This document shows, one piece after another, positions 24,212-31,878 of a stretch of 32,159 nucleotides of DNA. A program made the translations under genes and the position numbers. The notes under the pieces are model-generated. The model saw only the letters and a list, made by a program, of their open reading frames with translations, was not told the origin of the DNA and ran no database searches. The first letter of the stretch is position 1, and each line of letters starts with the position of its first letter. Source of the stretch: DAOTZS01 sp034434335 (GTDB lineage Bacteria; Chloroflexota; Anaerolineae; CG2-30-64-16); assembly GCA_034434335.1 (NCBI GenBank), contig DAOTZS010000072.1, positions 1 to 32,159 on the forward strand. Reading direction: 5' to 3'.

Positions 24212-26302
24212 ATGCATACTACAGAAACGTTGGACTCCGTCCAACTCTCAGCCCTGATCGAGGAGCAGGCACTGACCAGAGAGGAGTTGCTCACCTACCT
24301 GCGCCAGATGATGGAGATCCGAGCTTTTGAGAACAACATCTCAGAACTCTTGCATCGCGCGGTGCTGAAGGGCGCTTCACACCTCTATGCGGGCCAGGAG
24401 GCTGTGGCAGTGGGGGCCATCGCGGCCTTGCGAGATGACGACCTGATCACCAGCACCCACCGGGGCCACGGGCATGCCCATGCCCATGGCGACAAGGCCG
24501 CCAAAACGCCTGAAGAGAAGCAAATGCATTACAATAAAATGATGGCCGAGGTGCTGGGGAAGTCGGGCGGCTACTGCAAGGGCAAAGGGGGCTCGATGCA
24601 TATCGCCGACGTCGTCCACGGCAACCTGGGCGCCACCGGCATCGTCGGCGGCAATATCCCTGTAGCAGTGGGTGCCGCGCTGGCGCAGAAGCTGCAAGGC
24701 ACCGACCGGGTAGTGTTGTGCTTCTTTGGCGATGGAGCCTCGAATACCGGCAACTTCCACGAGGCATTGAACATGGCCAGCCTGTGGAATCTGCCGGTCG
24801 TGTTCGTGGCCGAGAACAACATGTACGCCATGTCGGTGCCCTGGGCCAAGGCCAGCAAACTGCCCAACATCGCAGACCGGGCGTGTGCCTATGGCATCCC
24901 AGGGGTGGTTGTAGATGGTATGGACGTGCTGGCTGTGCGGGCCGAGGTCGCCAAGGCAGTAGAACGGGCTCGCCGCGGCGAAGGGCCTACCCTGATTGAG
25001 GCCAAGACCTATCGCTGGTTTGGCCACTCCCACTCCGACCCGCGCGCCTATCGGACGCGCGAGGAAGAAGCTGCCTGGAAAGCGCGCGATCCCATCTTGC
25101 TTCTAAAGCGCAAGATGGAGGCCCTCAATTATCTCACCGAGGCCGAATACGAGGAACTGGAAAAAGCCGTGCAGGCCAAACTGGAAGCAGCCATGGCCTA
25201 CAGCAATGCCTCGCCGGAGCCCGATCCATCTGAAGTGGAAACCGACGTCTATGCGCCGTCTAAATTCACCCAGGCCGACATCGAGGCCGAACGTGCTCTG
25301 CGCGAACGGGTGCGCAGTGACCCCAACATGCGCGTTATCTCCTATGCCCAGGCGCTGGTGGAGGCGATGCGCGAGGAGATGCTGCGCGATGAGCGGGTGT
25401 TCATCTTCGGCGAAGATGTAGGGCTTTACGGGGGTGCCTACGGCGCTACACGCGGCCTGTATCAGGAATTTGGCGAATGGCGGGTGATTGACACCCCCAT
25501 CTCCGAGGCCACCATCGGCGGTGCGGCCGTTGGCGCTGCCATGGCCGGCATGCGGCCCGTGGCCGAGATCATGTACGTGGACTTCACCCCCCTGGCCATG
25601 GACCAGATCGCCAACCAGGGTGCCAAGAACCGCTACATGTTCGGCGGCAAGACGATTGTGCCCATGGTGATCCGCACCGAAGGCGGCGCGGGCCGGGCCA
25701 TCGCTGCCCACCACTCACAAAGCCTGGAGTCGTTGTGGACCCACTTCCCGGGCATCTATGTGGTCATGCCGTCCACCCCTTACGATGCCAAGGGTCTGCT
25801 CAAGGCGGCCATACGCGACGATAACCCCGTCATGTTTATCGAGCATAAGATGCTGTACAGGGAGAAAGGCCCTGTGCCCGAAGAGGAATACATTATCCCC
25901 CTGGGCGTGGCAGACATCAAACGCCCTGGCAAGGACGTCACCCTGGTGACTTACTCCCGCATGGTCCTGCGGTCACTGGAAGCCGCAGAGATCCTGGCCA
26001 AAGAAGGAATTGACGTGGAAGTGATCGACCTGCGCACCCTCAAGCCGTTGGATATTGAGACGGTTGTCAACTCGGTGAAGAAGACTGGGCGTTTCGTTGG
26101 TGTGACCGAGGCTTACGAGAACACGAGCTTCATCAACGAGGTGATGGCACAGGTAAATGAGCTGGCCTTTGACTGGCTGGATGCACCCATGGTGCGGGTC
26201 GCCGCCCTCAATGTGCCGGTGCCGCGCGCTGAGGTGCTCGAAGACGCCGCGATCCCCAACGTGCGACGGATCGTGGAGGCCTGCCGAAAGGTGGTGAGCT
26301 GA
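24212..26302 (+). CDS. Fused E1 alpha-beta subunit of a 2-oxoacid (pyruvate/acetoin-type) dehydrogenase
   Basis: 696 residues in one uninterrupted frame, covering both E1 subunits that are usually separate. Alpha part (about 25-330): thiamine diphosphate motif GDG (173-175) to EN (201-202) and GGSMHIAD (126-133). Beta part (about 372-696): RVISYAQALVEAM, FGEDVGLYGG, DTPISEATIGG and the DLRTLKPLD region. A linker of about 40 residues, rich in Glu and Ala, joins them. A histidine-rich stretch (GHGHAHAHGD, 85-94) and about 15 extra residues follow the THRGHGH loop near the cofactor channel. Pyruvate or acetoin is the likeliest substrate. Overlaps the E2 start by one base (TGATG), so translation is coupled. 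Confidence 0.92.
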   Translation: MHTTETLDSVQLSALIEEQALTREELLTYLRQMMEIRAFENNISELLHRAVLKGASHLYAGQEAVAVGAIAALRDDDLITSTHRGHGHAHAHGDKAAKTPEEKQMHYNKMMAEVLGKSGGYCKGKGGSMHIADVVHGNLGATGIVGGNIPVAVGAALAQKLQGTDRVVLCFFGDGASNTGNFHEALNMASLWNLPVVFVAENNMYAMSVPWAKASKLPNIADRACAYGIPGVVVDGMDVLAVRAEVAKAVERARRGEGPTLIEAKTYRWFGHSHSDPRAYRTREEEAAWKARDPILLLKRKMEALNYLTEAEYEELEKAVQAKLEAAMAYSNASPEPDPSEVETDVYAPSKFTQADIEAERALRERVRSDPNMRVISYAQALVEAMREEMLRDERVFIFGEDVGLYGGAYGATRGLYQEFGEWRVIDTPISEATIGGAAVGAAMAGMRPVAEIMYVDFTPLAMDQIANQGAKNRYMFGGKTIVPMVIRTEGGAGRAIAAHHSQSLESLWTHFPGIYVVMPSTPYDAKGLLKAAIRDDNPVMFIEHKMLYREKGPVPEEEYIIPLGVADIKRPGKDVTLVTYSRMVLRSLEAAEILAKEGIDVEVIDLRTLKPLDIETVVNSVKKTGRFVGVTEAYENTSFINEVMAQVNELAFDWLDAPMVRVAALNVPVPRAEVLEDAAIPNVRRIVEACRKVVS

Positions 26303-27729
26303 TGGCCAAAGAAGTCTTTATTCCCAAGCTCGGCCAGACCGTTGAGGAAGTGACCCTGATCCAATGGCTGGTCGAAGATGGAGCACAGGTTGAACAGGGC
26401 CAGGAGATCCTGGAGGTAGAAACCGACAAGGCGGTTTTCCCAGTTGAAGCCCCAGCCAAGGGCTATCTGCATATCGGCCCCTACAAGGCCGGAGATGTGG
26501 TACCCGTACTGACTGTGGTCGGGGTCATCGGCAAACAGGACGAGCGTTTTGTGGGCGTTGCTGCTGAGACGGCCACGGCCGCCGTGCCGGCTCAGGCCGA
26601 GGTCGAAATCCCCAAGGCAAAGGCCGAAGCCGTGGCCCCGGGCAGGGTCTTCGCTTCACCGCGAGCCAGGAAGCTGGCCCGTGAACAAGGGCTGGACCTG
26701 GCATCTGCCGGCATCACGCCAACCGGTGGGGCCGGCCAACGTATTACCGAGCGCGATGTGCTGGCTTACCTGGCCAGCATGCCCAAGGCAACCCCTGTGG
26801 CCCAGAAGCTCGCCGCCGAGGCGGGGATTGATTTACGTACCGTTACTGGCACAGGGCCAGGGGGAAAGATCACCCGAGAGGATGTGGAGCAAGCTATCCG
26901 GCTGCGCGAGGGTCCTGCTGTGGTGCCCACTCCACCGCCGGCCGCGGTGTCGGCTCCTGCCCCCACCCCACCTCCGGCCGCGGTGCCGGCGCCACCGCCC
27001 ATACCAGTCCCCCTGCCCGAAGCCGAGGTCATCGAACGCATCCCTCTAAAGGGCGTGAGAGCTATTATTGCCGAACGGATGGGGACGAGCGTGCACACCA
27101 CAGCCCGGGTGACGCTGCTGATGGAGGTGGACGCGACCGAGCTGGTGGCCATGCGCGAGCGGCTGAAGGCTAAGGTGAGCGAGGAATGGGGCTTCGCGCC
27201 CGGCTACAACGACCTGTTGGGCAAGATCGTAGCCATTGCCCTGCGCAAGTTCCCCTATATGAATGCCCGCTTAACTCCCGACGCTATCGAGCTCCTGGCC
27301 CACATCAACCTGGGCATGGCAGTTGACACCGAACGTGGCCTCATAGTGCCTGTCATCCGGGATGCCGACCGCAAGTCGCTGCGGGAATTTGGGGCCGAGT
27401 TTCGTGCGCTGGTAGAACGGGCTCGCAAGGGGAAGTCGCTGCCCGAAGACCTTAGCGGGGGCACCTTCACGATCACCAACCTGGGGATGTACGACATTGA
27501 GGGCTTCACACCGGTGATCAACCTGCCCGAAGCGGCTATCTTGGGCGTAGGTCGCATCGCTCCGAAGTGGGTCTATCGGCCCGAGTCCCCCTCAGCCCCA
27601 GTGCTGCGCCAGATGATGACCCTTAGCCTGGTGTTCGACCATCGCCTGGTAGACGGTGCGCCGGCAGCCAGGTTCCTGCAGTATGTCAAGAGCCTGATTG
27701 AAGAACCGTACCTGATTGTAGCCGCATAG
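26302..27729 (+). CDS. Dihydrolipoamide acyltransferase (E2) with tandem peripheral-subunit-binding domains
   Basis: 475 residues. One N-terminal lipoyl domain (1-78) with the lipoylated Lys43 in ETDKAVF. Then two successive peripheral-subunit-binding-like motifs: residues 117-157 (ASPRARKLAREQG to RITERDVLAYL) and 164-199 (TPVAQKLAAEAG to KITREDVEQAI); most bacterial E2 proteins carry one. A Pro/Ala-rich flexible linker (204-240) leads to the catalytic domain, ending with the active-site HRLVDG (His447, Asp451). Forms the complex core with the fused E1 encoded just upstream. The lipoamide dehydrogenase (E3) is not in the window. Acyl specificity is unproven. Confidence 0.92.
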   Translation: MAKEVFIPKLGQTVEEVTLIQWLVEDGAQVEQGQEILEVETDKAVFPVEAPAKGYLHIGPYKAGDVVPVLTVVGVIGKQDERFVGVAAETATAAVPAQAEVEIPKAKAEAVAPGRVFASPRARKLAREQGLDLASAGITPTGGAGQRITERDVLAYLASMPKATPVAQKLAAEAGIDLRTVTGTGPGGKITREDVEQAIRLREGPAVVPTPPPAAVSAPAPTPPPAAVPAPPPIPVPLPEAEVIERIPLKGVRAIIAERMGTSVHTTARVTLLMEVDATELVAMRERLKAKVSEEWGFAPGYNDLLGKIVAIALRKFPYMNARLTPDAIELLAHINLGMAVDTERGLIVPVIRDADRKSLREFGAEFRALVERARKGKSLPEDLSGGTFTITNLGMYDIEGFTPVINLPEAAILGVGRIAPKWVYRPESPSAPVLRQMMTLSLVFDHRLVDGAPAARFLQYVKSLIEEPYLIVAA

Positions 27730-27758
27730 CCTGGATGACCGTTGAGCGTGAGGGGAAC

Positions 27759-28226
27759 ATGAAAATCGCTGTTGGCACCGATCACGGGGGATATCCCCTG
27801 AAAGAAGCTGTAGTTCAGGTCCTGGACGAATTGGGGCACCAGGTGCTGGACCAGGGAGCGTACAGCTATGACCCTACCGACGACTACCCCGACTTCGCCA
27901 TCGCCGTGGGACGGGCAGTGCAGTCAGGGGAGGCAGAACGGGGCATCCTGCTGTGCGGCAGCGGTGTAGGGGTAGCGATAGTTGCCAACAAGCTGCGCGG
28001 GGTGCGGGCCTGCCTCTGCCACGACACCTATTCGGCAGCCCAAGGGGTTCAACACGATGCCATGAACGTGCTCTGCCTGGGTGGCCGCGTCATAGGTCCG
28101 GCCTTGGCCCAGGAACTGGTACGTGCCTTTGTTGGCGCACAGTTCATTGAGCGGGAACGCTACCGACGCCGGGTGGACAAGATCAACGCTCTCGACGAAG
28201 AGCGGCCAGTTGGGAGCCAGAGTTAG
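27759..28226 (+). CDS. rpiB: Ribose-5-phosphate isomerase B (RpiB/LacAB family)
   Basis: 155 residues from the ATG at 27759 with GAGGGG just upstream; the 27735 ATG gives an atypical extension. MKIAVGTDHGG opens the family pattern; catalytic Cys66 lies in LLCGSGVG and His99 in VQHDAMN, the positions of the E. coli RpiB active-site Cys66 and His99, and His88 is also conserved. The enzyme interconverts ribose 5-phosphate and ribulose 5-phosphate; relatives isomerise allose, galactose or tetrulose phosphates. Its place between E2 and transaldolase, 29 nt after E2, points to a catabolic role. Which sugar phosphate it prefers is not readable. Confidence 0.92.
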   Translation: MKIAVGTDHGGYPLKEAVVQVLDELGHQVLDQGAYSYDPTDDYPDFAIAVGRAVQSGEAERGILLCGSGVGVAIVANKLRGVRACLCHDTYSAAQGVQHDAMNVLCLGGRVIGPALAQELVRAFVGAQFIERERYRRRVDKINALDEERPVGSQS

Positions 28227-28280
28227 TCTGGTTCCAAGCAGACAAGTCGGAACACAAATTGCACAGCGATGGAGGACAAA

Positions 28281-29399
28281 GTGGCTGATGATCGCCTGAG
28301 CGCGCTGAGAGAGCTTGGCCAGAGTGTGTGGATCGATTTCATCAGTCGCGAGGCGTTGACCTCGGGCGAACTGGCCCGGCTGGTACGGGACGGAGTATCA
28401 GGGCTGACTTCCAACCCTGCCATTTTCCAGAGGGCGATCTTGTCGGGCAACAGCTACGACGCGGACATCGCCAAGCTGGCGGCCCAGGGCAAGTCAGCAG
28501 TGGAGATCTATGAGGCGCTGGCCATGGCAGATATCGCCATGGCTGCAGACCTGTTGCGGCCAGTCTATGAGCAGACCAAGGGGCTCGACGGTTACGTTAG
28601 CCTTGAGGTCTCTCCGCATCTGGCGTACGACACCGTCGGCACCATTGCGGAGGCCAGGCGGCTGTTCCATACGCTGGGCCGGCCCAATGTGATGATCAAG
28701 GTGCCGGGTACGCCGGAGGGCATCCCCGCCATCGCGGAACTGATCGGTTCCGGGATCAATATCAACGTTACCCTGCTCTTCTCCCTGGATGCGTACGAGG
28801 CGGCGGCCAACGCTTATCTGGATGGCCTGGAAAGGCTGGCCAGGGATGGGGGCAACCTGCAGCGGGTGGCTTCGGTAGCGAGCTTTTTTGTCAGCCGGCT
28901 GGATACGGCTGTGGACGCGCGGCTGGCCGGCCATCCCCAGGCAGCAAGGCTGGCCGGCCGGACAGCGGTCGCGTACACCAAACTGGCCTACGCCCGTTTC
29001 CAGAAGATCTTTGCCGGGCCGCGCTGGCAGGCGTTGGCCAGCCAGGGCGCACGGGTACAAAGGCCGCTGTGGGCCAGTACCAGCACCAAGAACCCGGCCT
29101 ACCCGGACACCCTTTACGTAGATGAGCTGATCGGGCCTTACACCGTCAATACCATGCCACCCCAGACGCTGGCTGCCTTCCGCAATCACGGCCGGGTCGC
29201 GGAAAGGATCACCCAGGGTCTGGTCGAAGCTGAAGCCCTACTGGCAGAGCTTGCCACGATTGGGATAGATCTGGACAAGGTGACCCAGGAGCTGTTAGAT
29301 GCCGGGGTCAAGGCCTTTGCTGAAGCCTTCGATCAACTGTTAGAAGGGCTACAAGAGAAGGCTGCCATGCTGGTTGCTGCGGTGGAAGTAACAACTTGA
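28281..29399 (+). CDS. tal: Transaldolase
   Basis: 372 residues from a GTG at 28281. That start is preferred over the ATG at 28269 because GGAGG (28271-28275) lies 5 nt before it and inside the longer frame. The sequence SVWIDFISRE, SGLTSNPAIFQ and NVMIKVPGT, where Lys140 is the Schiff-base lysine, followed by GININVTLLFS, is diagnostic. The length fits the larger bacterial class (TalB/Tal of about 370 residues). It transfers a dihydroxyacetone unit between fructose 6-phosphate and erythrose 4-phosphate in the cytoplasm. Ends the DeoR-linked operon; terminator at 29468-29497. Confidence 0.92.
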   Translation: MADDRLSALRELGQSVWIDFISREALTSGELARLVRDGVSGLTSNPAIFQRAILSGNSYDADIAKLAAQGKSAVEIYEALAMADIAMAADLLRPVYEQTKGLDGYVSLEVSPHLAYDTVGTIAEARRLFHTLGRPNVMIKVPGTPEGIPAIAELIGSGININVTLLFSLDAYEAAANAYLDGLERLARDGGNLQRVASVASFFVSRLDTAVDARLAGHPQAARLAGRTAVAYTKLAYARFQKIFAGPRWQALASQGARVQRPLWASTSTKNPAYPDTLYVDELIGPYTVNTMPPQTLAAFRNHGRVAERITQGLVEAEALLAELATIGIDLDKVTQELLDAGVKAFAEAFDQLLEGLQEKAAMLVAAVEVTT

Positions 29400-29467
29400 G
29401 GTGTGCCAATCTCGCTATTACTTGGCTCAGGACAGTGATGTTTATCCTGCAGTCGAGGTTCATGTGG

Positions 29468-29497
29468 AGGGGGTGCATGGCTGTGCGCCCCCTTTTT
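29468..29497 (+). terminator. Intrinsic terminator after the transaldolase gene
   Basis: A 10-bp stem (29468-29477 with 29484-29493, one G-T pair), 6-nt loop, then a run of T. Located 70 nt after the tal stop and before the convergent small heme-protein gene. Confidence 0.75.
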
Positions 29498-29511
29498 CTG
29501 TCGCATGTGCG

Positions 29512-29781
29512 CTACGCGGCTTCAGACTCTCCTACGGCGGGGATAAGGAACCCGATCAGCGGCACCCGCTCGAGCAGATCCGAATCATGTGGCGCAGCGG
29601 CTAACTCTGCAGTGAGATCGCGGCCGGCCCTGTGAACAACCCAATGGCGGCCTCCCCTCCACTGGAAGCTCGTGCTGACGTCGTATACCTTACCCTCATA
29701 AGCGATGTAGGCTGGCCGACCATCCCTGCCATCGTAGTGGCTCAGCTCGGCCTCTGTGAAGGCGCGCATGGTTTGAGACAT
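29512..29781 (-). CDS. Small cytochrome b5-like heme-binding-domain protein
   Basis: 89 residues making up one cytochrome-b5-like domain without signal peptide or membrane anchor. FTEAELSHYDGRDGRPAYIAYEGKVYDV is split by nothing unusual and matches the domain start; candidate axial heme ligands are His50 (HRAGRDLT, in place of the usual HPGG) and His65 (APHDSDLL). Similar stand-alone proteins occur in anaerobes and archaea and are annotated as predicted heme/steroid-binding proteins. The start is uncertain (29781 or 29769), as no ribosome-binding site is clear. It lies downstream of the ferritin-like gene, same strand, separated by a hairpin-bearing spacer. Confidence 0.78.
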   Translation of the reverse strand: MSQTMRAFTEAELSHYDGRDGRPAYIAYEGKVYDVSTSFQWRGGRHWVVHRAGRDLTAELAAAPHDSDLLERVPLIGFLIPAVGESEAA

Positions 29782-29850
29782 AACTACAGGCTATCAGGCC
29801 AGGGGAAGGCCCATTTGATGACAGGCCTCCTCCACGCCTGAGGACGGATT

Positions 29851-29889
29851 AGGGGTATTCTGGGCGGCTTCGCCGCCCAGAATACCCCT
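29851..29889 (-). repeat. Perfect 18-bp hairpin with TTC loop (copy B)
   Basis: Left arm 29851-29868, loop TTC, right arm 29872-29889, no mismatch. Same GGGG/CCCC ends and GGC-TTC-GCC apex as copy A, different mid-stem. It may also end the ferritin-like transcript. Confidence 0.85.
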
Positions 29890-29916
29890 TTCAAGGGCTT
29901 CCTCCGCTCCCAAATC

Positions 29917-29942
29917 GGGTGGCGGGGGCTAGGGGGTGGGGG
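29917..29942 (+). other. G-quadruplex motif
   Basis: Four G-runs (3, 5, 5 and 5 Gs) with loops TGGC, CTA and T, on the plus strand, 28 nt beyond the stop of the minus-strand ferritin-like gene. Confidence 0.6.
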
Positions 29943-29970
29943 TACAGCGTAGTGCAACTGCGTAACGCTG

Positions 29971-30522
29971 TTACTTGAAGAACTTGGAGACAAAGGGCGA
30001 CATTTCCCCGCGGCGCATGAAGTGGCCAGACGGTCCCTCGCCCAGGAACTCAGAGAACCACGACTCGTGTTCAATCTCCTCGTTGAGGATCGCGAGCGCC
30101 AGGTCGTAGGTGCGATGATCCTTGCCGGCGGTGATGTTGCAGATGTGGGTATAGCCGCGCACCGCGCACCGCTCAGCCTCGACTAACACGGTCAGCATGG
30201 CTTTGATGTCGCGGGGATTCTCAGGCAAGCGGGCTGGCGAGCAGGCCGAGATGTTGTGGAAGTCCACCATGCTCTCGGGCAACTTGCCGCCCAGCTCGTA
30301 GATGCGAGGCACCAGGGCCTCAAAGTGATTGCGATCCTCAATACGCGCGGCCTCCGCGATCTCCTTGATCCCTTCCCCCTCCAGGCCGATCAGATTGGCC
30401 CGCAGGATGGTGTAGTAATAGTAGGTCGTCAGCTCGGCTGCAGCGTTGGCAACCAGCAGTTCGATCAACTCGTCCACGTTAATGCCCGCCTTCTGGACCA
30501 TTTCTCGTGCAACTTTTGCCAT
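29971..30522 (-). CDS. Ferritin-like diiron protein of the DPS-like type
   Basis: 183 residues, a four-helix bundle. Likely diiron ligands are Glu30 (AAAELTTYYYY), Glu62 and His66 (IEDRNHFEAL), Glu115/Glu117 and Glu149/His152 (NEEIEHESWF). Cys94, Cys119 and Cys128 lie near the site; DPS-like proteins of thermophiles such as Sulfolobus have a cysteine pair there, which separates them from true Dps. The family stores iron and quenches peroxide. GGAGG lies 9 nt before the ATG at 30522. Bacterioferritin-like is an alternative label, since the heme methionine cannot be judged. The adjacent gene encodes a small heme-binding-domain protein. Confidence 0.82.
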   Translation of the reverse strand: MAKVAREMVQKAGINVDELIELLVANAAAELTTYYYYTILRANLIGLEGEGIKEIAEAARIEDRNHFEALVPRIYELGGKLPESMVDFHNISACSPARLPENPRDIKAMLTVLVEAERCAVRGYTHICNITAGKDHRTYDLALAILNEEIEHESWFSEFLGEGPSGHFMRRGEMSPFVSKFFK

Positions 30523-30821
30523 TGTAGTGGCCTCCTTCTCTGTTTGAGCTACTCGGTAACTGCCCAGCCCTGTCTCACCCTTACCCTAGACAGAGAATGC
30601 ACCCTGGACAATCACCAAAAGCATACATCCATGGCGGATTATCTTCCGTAGCCGTACTTCCCAAACCCACCTATGTGCCACCATATACTTGGCTGGCAGG
30701 TAGGCAGGGCAATAGCAGTGCCTCTCTGGGATGGAGGTCGGGGGTCGTAGAAAGCCAAGCAATCACTACCCCAAGTCGCTTCATGATTAGACCACATGCA
30801 GGTAAGTACTTATCTTACCTA
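30523..30821. other. Divergent intergenic spacer between ferritin-like and padR genes
   Basis: About 300 nt with no gene. It must hold the ferritin-like promoter; the best minus-strand match is TTGTCC (30606-30611), 17 nt, then TAGGGT, which is weak. An inverted repeat CTGTCT/AGACAG (30570-30593) could be a regulator site near it. Confidence 0.35.
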
Positions 30822-30850
30822 TTGACATTTTGCAAATACTGTGGTATTAT
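30800..30850 (+). promoter_or_regulatory. padR promoter with two inverted repeats
   Basis: TTGACA (30822-30827), 17-nt spacer, TATTAT (30845-30850). AGGTAAG-N7-CTTACCT (30800-30820) abuts the -35, and AATAC-TGTG-GTATT (30835-30848) overlaps the -10. Both are candidate operators, consistent with autoregulation by the PadR protein. Confidence 0.7.
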
Positions 30851-30890
30851 ACAGATCGAGTGAGATGGTCTGGAGAGGAGGTGCCGGAAA

Positions 30891-31283
30891 ATGCCGAGAC
30901 GAAGATGGGGAATGGGTTGGCAAGGGGGAGCATGCCCGCGGCGCATCAGCCGTTTCCTGGAGCCGTGCCTGCTGCTGCTGTTGCGCGAGGATGCTACCCA
31001 CGGCTACAACCTGCTAGATTCGCTGCGCCAGTTCGGCTTTGCGCCGGGCACAGTGGATGCCAGCGTGGTCTATCGCGTCCTGCGCGAGATGGAGGATGCC
31101 GGCTGGGTGAGTTCGCAGTGGGACACGGCTGGCTCTGGCCCGCCGCGGCGGGTGTACACCGTCACGCCCGACGGCGAAGAGTACCTCGCCATGTGGGTAG
31201 ACGACTTACGCCGCACCCGGGATGAGATTGACCAATTCATCGAGATGTACACTCAACAGAAGGCCGCACGCAGCGGCGGGTGA
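30891..31283 (+). CDS. PadR family transcriptional regulator
   Basis: 130 residues. GAGAGGAGG is about 10 nt before the ATG. A short Arg/Gly-rich start (GMGWQGG) is followed by the winged-helix PadR domain: FLEPCLLLLLREDATHGYNL (20-40), VVYRVLREMEDAGWV as the recognition helix and PRRVYTVTPDGEEYL as the wing, then one C-terminal dimerisation helix. PadR proteins sense phenolics, drugs or metals and usually act as repressors. It heads a cluster with a ferredoxin and a NifX/NafY-type protein, arranged in one direction, suggesting control of an iron-sulfur related function. Ligand unknown. Confidence 0.9.
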   Translation: MPRRRWGMGWQGGACPRRISRFLEPCLLLLLREDATHGYNLLDSLRQFGFAPGTVDASVVYRVLREMEDAGWVSSQWDTAGSGPPRRVYTVTPDGEEYLAMWVDDLRRTRDEIDQFIEMYTQQKAARSGG

Positions 31284-31341
31284 AAGCGCCACATGCCTCC
31301 GCTGGTGCTAGGGCACTTGTGACATAACAAGGATGGCAGAC

Positions 31342-31833
31342 ATGTACCAAGTTGATGAGATGATCTGCACGGGTTGCGGCGATTGTATAGCAGCCTGCCC
31401 CACTGGGGCGATCGCACTGGTGGACGGTCGGGCACGGATTGACGAGGCAACTTGTGTCAAATGTGGAAGCTGTGCGGATGCGTGTCCACAGGGCGCCATC
31501 ACCATGATCGTCGCTTCGGACGGCGCGCGGGCAGCAAGCGAGCCGGAACGGCCGACAGCCGTGGTGCCCGTGGCGGCCGCGGCGACCAGAGGGCTACGCG
31601 CGCGGCCGGACGTCGAGCTCTTGCCACCCGAAACGCGTCGCGGCCGCATCTGGCCGCTGGTGGGCGGTGCGCTCGTGTGGGCCGAGCGCGAGCTGCTGCC
31701 GGAGGTCCTGGCTGCCTGGCGGACATCTCGCGCTGAGGTTGAACTGCCGGCAAACCGCAAATCGGTGACGTGGGGCCAGGTGACACCACGGAAGCGCCGC
31801 GCCGGCCATCGGCGCCGCCGGGGCCGTGTGTGA
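31342..31833 (+). CDS. 2x[4Fe-4S] ferredoxin with long basic C-terminal tail
   Basis: 163 residues from the ATG at 31342, 8 nt after AAGGA; the ATG at 31333 overlaps that site. The first 60 residues form a two-cluster ferredoxin: CxxCxxCxxxCP at Cys9, 12, 15, 19, and again at Cys38, 41, 44, 48. Residues from about 60 to 163 match no domain I know, and the protein ends in a run of Arg, Lys and His. Clostridial-type ferredoxins normally stop near residue 60, so the extension is notable and may bind nucleic acid or a partner protein. Lies between padR and a NifX/NafY-type gene. Confidence 0.85.
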   Translation: MYQVDEMICTGCGDCIAACPTGAIALVDGRARIDEATCVKCGSCADACPQGAITMIVASDGARAASEPERPTAVVPVAAAATRGLRARPDVELLPPETRRGRIWPLVGGALVWAERELLPEVLAAWRTSRAEVELPANRKSVTWGQVTPRKRRAGHRRRRGRV

Positions 31834-31878
31834 GGAGGTTACCAGCACCGGAGACGCCGATCCGCCAATACCGCTTCA

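Noticed and set aside
24212..26302. Possible assembly merge or frameshift of two E1 genes
   Set aside because: The frame is continuous, the linker is plausible and fused E1 alpha-beta chains are known, so it is treated as a natural fusion.
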